A stretch of 24,799 nucleotides of DNA from CAYXXN01 sp964469055 (GTDB lineage: Bacteria; Acidobacteriota; Thermoanaerobaculia; Multivoradales; JAHEKO01). This document shows positions 6,464-12,798 of the stretch, piece by piece. The translations under genes were made by a program, and so were the position numbers. The number at the start of each line of letters is the position of its first letter. The stretch's first letter is position 1. The notes beneath the pieces were generated by a model. The model did not search any database. It was not told where the DNA came from and saw nothing but the letters and a program-made list of their open reading frames with translations. The stretch lies in the NCBI GenBank assembly GCA_964469055.1, contig CAYXXN010000022.1:1-24799 (forward strand), read 5' to 3'.

Positions 6464-8050
6464 CTAAGCTCCCCGGTGTCGCAGGTCGACGAGCTGCACC
6501 TTGCGGATCTCCGGCAGGTCGGCGACGGCCTGCAGGGTCGCGGCACTCGGCTCCTGATCGAGACGCAGCACGGCCATCGCTTCCTCGGCCTGCACCTCGC
6601 GCGCCAGATGGATCTCGGCGATATTCACGCCGGCGCCACCCAGGAGCGTACCGAGCTTGCCGACCACTCCCGGCACATCGCGGTTCTGCAGCACCAGCAG
6701 CCGACCCTCCGGCCGGAACTCGAGCGGAAAGCCCTGGAAGCGGACCACCCGCCGATCGTGCTCGCCGAAGAGCGTGCCGGCGAGCTCCACTGCTCCACCA
6801 CTGCCCTCGACCCGCACCCCGATCAGGTGGGCGTAGTCGCTGGGGCCCTGGTGCGTCACTCGCGCCACCTCGATACCGCGCCCCTGTGCCAGCCGCTCCG
6901 CGTTGACGTAGTTGACAGCCTCGCCGAGGAAGGGCGTGAGCGCCCCCTTGACCGCCGCCACGGTGAGCGGGGCGCGCAGCCCTTCGTCGATCCCCCACAG
7001 ATCGACGGTGAGCGACTGCAGGCTGCCACCCGAGAGCGCGCTCGCCAGGCGCCCGAGCTGCTCGGCCAGCGACAGGTAGGCCTCGCCCGCCGGGCCGGCG
7101 GCGCGGAACGGCAGGTTGACGGCGGTCACCGCCAGCGACCCCGCGAGCGCCGCCACCACCATCGCCGCCGTGTCGGTGGCCACTCGCTCCTGGGCCTCGG
7201 CCGTCTGCGCCCCGATGTGGGGTGTGCACACCACCCGCGGGTGGCGCACCAGGGCCAGGTCGCCGGGCGGCTCCTCGGCGAAGACGTCGAGTGCCGCCCC
7301 ACCCAGGTGACCTTCCTCGAGCACCGCCAGCAGCGCGACCTCGTCGACGATGCCGCCGCGGGCGCAGTTGACGAGCAGGCTACCGCGCTTCATCGTTCGC
7401 AGCCGCGGCCCGTCGAGCAGGTTTCGGGTCTGGTCGGTGAGCGGCGTGTGCAATGTGAGCACATCGACTCTGGGCAGCAATTCCTCGAGCGGCAGCAGTT
7501 CCACGTCGAGTCGGCGGGCAACCGCCGCATCCAGGTAGGGGTCGTAGGCAAACACTCGCATTTCGAAGGCGCGGGCCCGCTGCGCCACGCTCTGGCCGAT
7601 TCGGCCGAAGCCCGCGATCCCCAGCGTTTTACCCTCCAGCTCGACGCCCTCGAAGCGATTCCGTTCCCATTCGCCGGCCTTGAGCGAGGCCGTCGCTTCC
7701 GGCACTCTCCGGCAAAGGGCGAGCAGCAGCGCGAAGGTGTGCTCGCAGGCCGCGATCAGATTGGCGGTCGGGGCGTTGACCACCAAGACGCCGAGGTCCG
7801 TCGCCGCCGCCACGTCGACGTTGTCGACGCCGATGCCGGCCCGCCCCACGACGCGCAGCCGCCGGCCCGCGCGCAGCAACTCGGCGGTGACCTTGGTTCG
7901 GCTGCGCACCACGAGACCGTCGAAGTCAGGGATCAACTCCGGCAGGCGCCCGCGCTCTCCTTCCGTCAAGTCGTGCAGCTCGACGCCGGCCTCTTCGAAA
8001 ATGCGGCGGCCGGCGGGATGCAGGGAGTCGGCGAGCAGCACGCGGCTCAC
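6464..8050 (-). CDS. serA: D-3-phosphoglycerate dehydrogenase
   Basis: The 528-aa enzyme is of the long SerA type and catalyses the first step of serine synthesis: 3-phosphoglycerate plus NAD+ to phosphohydroxypyruvate. The order is substrate-binding domain with VVRSRT (47-52), Rossmann domain with GFGRIG (147-152), catalytic Arg231 in CARGG, Glu260 in the FAEEPP region, and His278 in TPHIGA. An ASB domain follows (about 320-440), then a C-terminal ACT domain (about 452-525, starting LLVLQNRDVPGVVG) where serine feedback normally acts. The GTG start at 8050 overlaps the aminotransferase stop as GTGA. Length and the full ASB-ACT tail are normal for this subtype. The upstream neighbour supplies the next pathway step. 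Confidence 0.96.
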   Translation of the reverse strand: MSRVLLADSLHPAGRRIFEEAGVELHDLTEGERGRLPELIPDFDGLVVRSRTKVTAELLRAGRRLRVVGRAGIGVDNVDVAAATDLGVLVVNAPTANLIAACEHTFALLLALCRRVPEATASLKAGEWERNRFEGVELEGKTLGIAGFGRIGQSVAQRARAFEMRVFAYDPYLDAAVARRLDVELLPLEELLPRVDVLTLHTPLTDQTRNLLDGPRLRTMKRGSLLVNCARGGIVDEVALLAVLEEGHLGGAALDVFAEEPPGDLALVRHPRVVCTPHIGAQTAEAQERVATDTAAMVVAALAGSLAVTAVNLPFRAAGPAGEAYLSLAEQLGRLASALSGGSLQSLTVDLWGIDEGLRAPLTVAAVKGALTPFLGEAVNYVNAERLAQGRGIEVARVTHQGPSDYAHLIGVRVEGSGGAVELAGTLFGEHDRRVVRFQGFPLEFRPEGRLLVLQNRDVPGVVGKLGTLLGGAGVNIAEIHLAREVQAEEAMAVLRLDQEPSAATLQAVADLPEIRKVQLVDLRHRGA

Positions 8051-9156
8051 GCCGCCACTCCCTTGAGATCGCGGGCCGACTCCGTCACCACCGCGAGCAG
8101 CTCGTCGAGATCCGCCACCTGCACTTCGCCCATGTGGCCGATGCGGAAGGTGGTGGGCTTCCAGGCGCCGTAGCCGCTGCCCACGATGTAGCCGCGCTCG
8201 GCGAGCCGGGCCCGGAGGGCGGGCGCCTCCACTCCCGGCGACGGCCGCAGGCAGGCCACGGTGGGCGAGTGCGCCCCTTCCGCCGAAGCGTAAGTGAAGC
8301 CCTCGCGCGCCGCCCAGCTCGCGGTGCGGGCGCGCAAGTCCTGGTGGCGCGCCCAGCGCGCCTCGATGCCCTCGGCGGCGATCGATGCGAGCTGTTTCTG
8401 CAGGGCGAAGAGGATCGGGATGGCCGGGGTGGTGATGGTGCCGCCCTCCTCGTGCTTCTTCTGGTAGCGCAGGAGATCGGTGTAGAAGCCGCGATGTGCG
8501 ACGGCTGCGGCGCGCTCGGCGGCGCGCGCCGAGAGCGTGAAGACGGCGACGCCCGGCGGCGCGGCCAGCGCCTTCTGGCTCCCGGCGAGGACGACGTCCA
8601 GCTCCCAGGCGTCGGTCTCGAGCTCGGCCCCGGCGAGCGAGGAGACCGCGTCGACCAGCACCAAGGCGTCGCTCTCCTCGTGCACCACGCGGGCCAGCTC
8701 GGCGACGGGATGGATCGTGCCGGTCGAGGTCTCGTTGTGGGTCAGAGTCACCGCGTCGTAGCGCTTGCGGCGCAGGGCCTGGCGCAGGAGGTCGGGATCG
8801 ACCGCTCGACCCCACGGCGCGGCCATCTGGTCGGCGTCGAGTCCGTGGCTTCTGCTGATCGCCAGCCAACGCTCGGCGAAGGCGCCGGCCGTGGCGTGGA
8901 GGACGCTGCCGGCGACCGTCGAGACGACGGCGCTCTCCATGGCCAGCGTCGCGCTGCCCGTGGCGAGCAGCACCTCACCCCGGGTGCGGAAGATCTCCCG
9001 CAACGGCTGCTGCAGCGAGGCGTACAGGGCTTCGAAGGCGGCACCGCGGTGGCCGATCGTCGGCGCCGTCATCGCCTCGCGCACCTCGGCCCTCACCCAC
9101 GCGGGGCCGGGCACGAAGAAGCGGATGCGCTCCGTCACGGCGCGCGATTGTGGCAC
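8047..9156 (-). CDS. Class-V PLP aminotransferase, probable phosphoserine aminotransferase role
   Basis: The 369-aa fold-type I enzyme carries the PLP lysine Lys195 in GSQKALAAPPG, the cofactor aspartate Asp169 in LVDAVSSLAG, THNETSTG at 139-146 and a substrate Arg in FRIGHMG near the C-terminus. By sequence it belongs to the alanine-glyoxylate / serine-pyruvate aminotransferase group. Its 4-nt overlap with serA argues that it works as a SerC substitute, converting phosphohydroxypyruvate to phosphoserine; this is inference from context. The start is uncertain. GTG 9156 is given, but neither it nor the in-frame GTG at 9138 has a good ribosome site. It follows the namZ stop by 19 nt. Confidence 0.88.
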   Translation of the reverse strand: MPQSRAVTERIRFFVPGPAWVRAEVREAMTAPTIGHRGAAFEALYASLQQPLREIFRTRGEVLLATGSATLAMESAVVSTVAGSVLHATAGAFAERWLAISRSHGLDADQMAAPWGRAVDPDLLRQALRRKRYDAVTLTHNETSTGTIHPVAELARVVHEESDALVLVDAVSSLAGAELETDAWELDVVLAGSQKALAAPPGVAVFTLSARAAERAAAVAHRGFYTDLLRYQKKHEEGGTITTPAIPILFALQKQLASIAAEGIEARWARHQDLRARTASWAAREGFTYASAEGAHSPTVACLRPSPGVEAPALRARLAERGYIVGSGYGAWKPTTFRIGHMGEVQVADLDELLAVVTESARDLKGVAA

Positions 9157-9175
9157 AGGCGAAGCGCCGCAGCCG

Positions 9176-10339
9176 CTAGTCGTAGAGCAGGATCGGCGCG
9201 CGCTCGACGCGGAAACGCCCCTCGTCCTCGCGCCACGAGGCGAGCCAGGGCTCGAGGTCGCCGCCGCCGTCGATCGTCCGGCGCAGGGTCTCGTCGCCGG
9301 CCAAGAGATCGATCGCCGGCCGCTCGCTGACGAACTCGTAGGCGGCCGCGCGCCAGCCGAAGGCGCGCGGAGCGTGGCGCGCGAAGGCGGCCAGGACCTC
9401 GACGCCGAGGCGCACGGGCTCGACGGCCGGCGGCGCCACGACCTGGAGCATCACGCCGCCGCAGACCTGGCCGGCATGCTTCTGGAACTGCGGCCGGAAG
9501 TAGGTAGGGACGGCGACGACCCCGGGGTGGGCGAGGGCGGCGGCGATCATCTGCGGATCGACCCCGGGGGCGCCGACGAGTTGAAAGGGACGGGAGGTGC
9601 CACGGCCCTCGGAGAGCGTCGTTCCCTCGATGAGGCAGAGCCCCGGGTAGACCCAGGCTGCTTCGAGAGTCGGAAGGTTGGGCGACGGCGCGACCCACGA
9701 CCGGCCGAGCCCATGCCAGGTCTCCTCGCGACGCCAGTTGCCGACCTCGACGACCTCGAGCCCGTCGCCCCAGCCGGCGCGGGCGGCCTCGAGACGCACC
9801 AACTCGCCCAAGGTCAAGCCGTGGCGCACCGGCAGCGCGAAGGCGCCGACGAAGGACTCGAAGCCCGGGCGCCGCAGGTTCCCCTCGACGGCGGCGCCGC
9901 CCAGGGGATTCGGACGGTCGAGCACCCACACCTCGCAGCCGGCGGTGAGCGCCGCCTCCGCGGCCCATACGGCGGTCGCGGCGTAGGTGTAGGTGCGGGC
10001 GCCGACGTCCACCAGGTCGACGAGAAGGAGGTCGAGATCGCGGAAGGCCTCGGACGAGGGGCGGAGGCTCTCTGCCGATTCGCCGTAGAGCGAGCGGATC
10101 GGCACCTTGGTCCAGGGATCGACGGCGTCCGCCGACGCCACCATGTCCTGCTCGAGGCCGTAGAAGCCGTGCTCGGGACCGAAGAGCACGTCCGGCAGGG
10201 GCGCGCCCGTCCGCGGCAGCGCGAGGTGAGCCGGTACGAGCTCCGCGGAGACGGCCGCCGTGTGCGCCAGCAGCCCGTAGCGTCGGCCGCGCAGGCGACC
10301 GACGTCGGCCAGCAGACGATCGAGACCGGTACGGACCAT
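9176..10339 (-). CDS. namZ: DUF1343 / NamZ-type exo-beta-N-acetylmuramidase
   Basis: The 387-aa protein has the DUF1343 landmarks in order: FGPEHGFYGLEQDM (53-66), LVDVGARTYTY, DRPNPLGG, PSPNLPT and IEGTTLSEGRGTSRPF. The characterised relative, NamZ of Bacillus subtilis (GH171), removes MurNAc from the non-reducing end of peptidoglycan fragments during wall recycling. No signal peptide or lipobox is visible; the N-terminus runs straight into MVRTGLDRLLADVGRLRGRR. The protein therefore appears cytoplasmic, unlike the secreted B. subtilis enzyme. ATG 10339 follows the moaC stop by 18 nt with only a weak ribosome site. Grouping with ddl in one transcription unit fits a wall-recycling or precursor role. 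Confidence 0.88.
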   Translation of the reverse strand: MVRTGLDRLLADVGRLRGRRYGLLAHTAAVSAELVPAHLALPRTGAPLPDVLFGPEHGFYGLEQDMVASADAVDPWTKVPIRSLYGESAESLRPSSEAFRDLDLLLVDLVDVGARTYTYAATAVWAAEAALTAGCEVWVLDRPNPLGGAAVEGNLRRPGFESFVGAFALPVRHGLTLGELVRLEAARAGWGDGLEVVEVGNWRREETWHGLGRSWVAPSPNLPTLEAAWVYPGLCLIEGTTLSEGRGTSRPFQLVGAPGVDPQMIAAALAHPGVVAVPTYFRPQFQKHAGQVCGGVMLQVVAPPAVEPVRLGVEVLAAFARHAPRAFGWRAAAYEFVSERPAIDLLAGDETLRRTIDGGGDLEPWLASWREDEGRFRVERAPILLYD

Positions 10340-10357
10340 GTCGCGGAGCGTCGTCGC

Positions 10358-10855
10358 TCAGCGCGGCTCCAGGGAGTCCGCTTCCTCGGCACGCCGCCAG
10401 TCGCCGCTGCGGCCGCCCGATTTGGCGTCCAGCCGCAAATCGGTGATCGCGGCACCGCGCTCGACGGCTTTTACCATGTCGTAGAGCGCCAGGGCCGCGC
10501 CGGCGCAGGCGGTGAGCGCCTCCAACTCGGCACCGGTGCGCGCCGCGACGACCACCCGACTGCGAATGGTGACGCCGCCCGCGTCCGGCGCCACCTCCAC
10601 CTCCACCAGCTCGAGCGGCAGCGGATGGGCGAGCGGCACGAGCTCGGCCGTCCGCTTGGCCGCCTGGATCCCCGCCAGCCGAGCCACGGCGATGGCGTCG
10701 CCTTTGGGCAGCGCCTCCAGCCGGGCCGCCGTCTCGCTCGAGAGCCGCACCCGGCAGGAGGCCTCGGCAACCCGGCGGGTGACCGGCTTGTCGGAGACGT
10801 CGACCATGCGGGCGCGGCCCGCGGCGTCGAGGTGGCTGAAGGTCTCGCCGGCCAT
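10358..10855 (-). CDS. moaC: Cyclic pyranopterin monophosphate synthase
   Basis: The 165-aa protein is the second enzyme of molybdenum-cofactor synthesis, forming cPMP from the MoaA product. Family signatures are clear: SHLDAAGRARMVDVS (7-21), KGDAIAVARLAGIQAAKRT (51-69, catalytic Lys51), LVPLAHPLPL with His77, and the C-terminal ALYDMVKAVERG (122-133, Asp126 and Lys129) with LDAKSGGRSG. Length is normal for a hexameric MoaC. The ATG at 10855 is preferred over a longer frame because the family begins MAGETFSHLD-like. No other cofactor gene is in the window. It heads the minus-strand run and faces a divergent glycosyltransferase with almost no intergenic space. Confidence 0.95.
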   Translation of the reverse strand: MAGETFSHLDAAGRARMVDVSDKPVTRRVAEASCRVRLSSETAARLEALPKGDAIAVARLAGIQAAKRTAELVPLAHPLPLELVEVEVAPDAGGVTIRSRVVVAARTGAELEALTACAGAALALYDMVKAVERGAAITDLRLDAKSGGRSGDWRRAEEADSLEPR

Positions 10856-10877
10856 GGGTCGGGGGCCATTGTATGTA

Positions 10878-11570
10878 GTGGTAGAACTCTCGAACACCTT
10901 GCGGCTGTCGATCGTCGTCCCCGCCCTGGATGAAGCGGAGGAGCTGGCCCGCCATCTGCCGGGCACCCTCGCCGTTGCCGATCAGGTGGTGGTGAGCGAC
11001 GGGGGCAGCGCCGATGGCACGGTCGAGGTCGCCCGGCGCCTGGGAGCCGTGGTCGTCGAGGGGACGGCCGGGCGCGGTAGCCAGCTCAACCGCGGCGCCG
11101 CCGCCGCCGACGCCGACCTGCTGCTCTTCCTCCACGCCGACACCGCCCTGCCGGGGGACGGCGTGGCGCGGGTCCACGAGGCCATCGCGGCCGGGGCCGT
11201 CGGGGGTGGTTTCCGCCTGCGGTTCGACACGGCGGGTCCGGCGCTCGCGCTGGGCGCACGGCTGATCAACCTGCGCACGCGTCTCACCCGCTGTCCGCTC
11301 GGGGATCAGGGGCAGTTCGTCACTCGGACCGCCTTCGACACTCTGGGAGGCTTTCGCGACTGGCCGATTCTCGAGGACCTCGACTTCGCCCGCCGCCTCA
11401 AGCGCCTGGGGCCCCTGGTCCTTCTCCCAGCGCAGGTGACGACCTCCGCGCGGCGCTTCCTCGACGGCGGCTGGCCGCGCACGGTGGCCACCAACTGGCT
11501 GATCTGGGGGCTCTACTTCCTGGGCGTGCCTCCGCCGCGCCTCGCACGCCTCTACGGCAAAGTTAGGTAG
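10878..11570 (+). CDS. Glycosyltransferase family 2, TIGR04283-like
   Basis: The product of about 230 aa starts with the GT-A nucleotide-sugar fold: LSIVVPALDEAEEL, VVVSDGGSADGT, and the metal motif HAD in LLFLHADTALP. A C-terminal ILEDLDFARRLKR and NWLIWGLYFLGVPP region matches the TIGR04283 group, which is linked to arsenosugar biosynthesis in some genomes. No arsenic gene is near, so the substrate is open. The start is unsure. GTG 10878 is given; TTG 10899 would give the family-like MRLSIVVPA but lacks a ribosome site; ATG 10854 overlaps the moaC ATG within a CCATGG palindrome. The gene is followed by a hairpin with a U-run. Confidence 0.85.
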   Translation: MVELSNTLRLSIVVPALDEAEELARHLPGTLAVADQVVVSDGGSADGTVEVARRLGAVVVEGTAGRGSQLNRGAAAADADLLLFLHADTALPGDGVARVHEAIAAGAVGGGFRLRFDTAGPALALGARLINLRTRLTRCPLGDQGQFVTRTAFDTLGGFRDWPILEDLDFARRLKRLGPLVLLPAQVTTSARRFLDGGWPRTVATNWLIWGLYFLGVPPPRLARLYGKVR

Positions 11571-11612
11571 GCATCGGCACACCACAGTCGTACGGGCTCT
11601 CGGACCGCTATG

Positions 11613-11692
11613 AACAGCTCAAGTAAGGAAGAAGGTATCGGCGGCGCTCGGCTCGATCGAGAGGGAAGCTCTTCCCTACTCGAGCTGTTTTT
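11613..11692 (+). terminator. 20-bp inverted repeat with U-run downstream of the glycosyltransferase
   Basis: Arms at 11613-11632 and 11670-11689 match at 18 of 20 positions, and TTTTT (11688-11692) follows on the plus strand, as for an intrinsic terminator of the glycosyltransferase. An inner AGGGAA-GCTC-TTCCCT hairpin (11662-11677) competes with it. The two mismatches are A-C pairs in plus-strand RNA but G-U wobbles in minus-strand RNA, so the minus transcript (fmt 3' region) can pair over all 20 positions. The spacer contains the palindrome CTCGATCGAG (11652-11661). Confidence 0.65.
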
Positions 11693-11702
11693 CGGGCTCA
11701 TC

Positions 11703-11789
11703 ATGCACCAAACGGCCGCCCTCTGGTAACCATCTGGTTACCGTATGGTAACCAATTGGTGACCAATTGGTAACCATGTGGTGCATCCG
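11703..11789. repeat. Array of 11-bp tandem palindromic units (TGGTNACCA)
   Basis: TGGT recurs at 11724, 11735, 11746, 11757, 11768 and 11779, exactly 11 bp apart. The units are TGGTAACCATC, TGGTTACCGTA, TGGTAACCAAT, TGGTGACCAAT, TGGTAACCATG and a decayed TGGTGCATCCG. Each core TGGTNACCA is nearly self-complementary. The array is enclosed by ATGCACCA (11703-11710) and its exact inverse TGGTGCAT (11779-11786). It lies 9 nt past the fmt stop, between convergent genes, and 11 bp is not a multiple of three, so it is not coding. Helical phasing suggests cooperative protein binding; an RNA 3'-end structure is the alternative. I recognise no named repeat family. Confidence 0.8.
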
Positions 11790-11798
11790 CGCGGCGGT

Positions 11799-12749
11799 TC
11801 AGCCGAAGCGCTGGCCGGCGCCGATCCGTGCGCCGTGCGCAAACTCCGCCGCCCCGACGGCACGCCGCCCGGGCCGCTGGAGCTCCTCGAGCAGCAAGGC
11901 CGAGCCGCTGCCACACGCTACGTGAATCCCCTTCTCGTCGACGGCCACGATCGTTCCGGGCTCGGCGTGCACCTCGCCGACCCCCGCCCCCGGCCGCACG
12001 CGTACCAGCTTGATGGGTTCGGCGGCCAGCTCGGCGTGGAGGCCGGGCCAGGGCTGGAAGGCGCGCCAGCGGTCGTAGAGCTGCTGGGCCGGCAGGCGCC
12101 AGTCGACTCGGCCGTCCGCCCGCGAGAGACGCGGCGCGTAGGTCGCCGCGGCGGCGTCTTGCGGACTCGGCGTCCTGCGGCCCGACTCGAGCCCGGCAAG
12201 GGCCTCGACGAGGGCCTCACCACCCAGGCGCGCCAGGCGTGCCGCGAGCTCCGGCGCCCGCTCGTCGGGCCCGATCGTGACCTCGCGCTGCAGCGCGATC
12301 GGCCCGCTGTCGAGCCCCTCCTCGATCTCCATGATCGTGATCCCGGTGCGCTCGTCGCCGGCCGCGATGGCCGCCTGGATCGGCGCGGCGCCACGCCAGC
12401 GCGGCAGCAAGGAGGCGTGGACGTTGAGACAACCGCGGCGCGGCAACTCGAGGAGCTGGCGCCCGAGGATCTCGCCGTAGGCCACGACGACCGCCCACTC
12501 CGGGGCAAGGGCTCGCAGCCGGGCGATCACGTCCGGATCGCGCGCGCTCGGCGGCTGCGCCAGCGACAGCCCTAGCTCGCGCGCCCGCACGGCCACCGGC
12601 GGCTCGCGCAGGGCTCGTCCCCTCCCCGCGGGCCGCGCCGGGTGGGAGACGACGAGCGCGGGAGCGCGACCCGCCCCAACCAGCGCCTCCAGGGCCGGCA
12701 GCGCGAACTCCGGAGTGCCGAAGAAGACGATCGAAGGGGACCCTGACAC
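11799..12749 (-). CDS. fmt: Methionyl-tRNA formyltransferase
   Basis: The 316-aa enzyme formylates initiator Met-tRNA using 10-formyl-tetrahydrofolate. The N-terminal catalytic domain shows FFGTPEFA (9-16), SHPARPAGRGRAL, and the hallmark NVHASLLPRWRGAAPIQ (109-125) with Asn109, His111 and the SLLP loop. Asp147 in EEGLDSGPI completes the catalytic set. The C-terminal OB-fold tRNA-binding domain covers about 205-316. GTG 12749 is chosen as start since the fold begins SPSIVFFGTPEF and no earlier start has support; the ribosome site is weak. It is 49 nt behind ftsK and probably in the same rsmA-ftsK-fmt transcript. No deformylase gene is adjacent. Confidence 0.94.
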   Translation of the reverse strand: MSGSPSIVFFGTPEFALPALEALVGAGRAPALVVSHPARPAGRGRALREPPVAVRARELGLSLAQPPSARDPDVIARLRALAPEWAVVVAYGEILGRQLLELPRRGCLNVHASLLPRWRGAAPIQAAIAAGDERTGITIMEIEEGLDSGPIALQREVTIGPDERAPELAARLARLGGEALVEALAGLESGRRTPSPQDAAAATYAPRLSRADGRVDWRLPAQQLYDRWRAFQPWPGLHAELAAEPIKLVRVRPGAGVGEVHAEPGTIVAVDEKGIHVACGSGSALLLEELQRPGRRAVGAAEFAHGARIGAGQRFG

Positions 12750-12798
12750 GACCGCGGATGCTAGCGCCAAGCGCGCCGGGCCCGGTGCCAGCGAGCCC

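Noticed and set aside
5447..8173. Open frame of about 900 codons opposite ddl and serA
   Set aside because: It mirrors the codon pattern of the real genes on the other strand in GC-rich DNA, has an Arg/Gly/Gln-rich translation without domains, and the minus strand carries clear Ddl and SerA motifs.
9152..9167. TGGCACA on the plus strand, and other TGGCAC sites at 11015, 21600 and 24596
   Set aside because: None is followed by TGC at the required spacing, and all but the first lie inside coding sequence; only the five listed sites have both elements.
8765..10933. Long plus-strand open frame opposite the aminotransferase, namZ and moaC
   Set aside because: No recognisable motif and biased composition; the opposite strand has three well-supported genes.
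11593..11699. CGGGCTC direct repeats 100 bp apart around the inverted repeat, as if a target duplication of a small mobile element
   Set aside because: They do not abut the inverted repeat ends, and a 7-bp match in GC-rich DNA is easily chance.
11701..11916. 71-codon minus-strand frame across the 11-bp array and the end of fmt
   Set aside because: The repeat unit is not a multiple of three, the frame overlaps the fmt 3' end out of frame, and it has no ribosome site.
12776..12785. CCGGGCCCGG palindrome between ftsK and fmt
   Set aside because: It has no loop and no U-run; not enough for a terminator or operator call.
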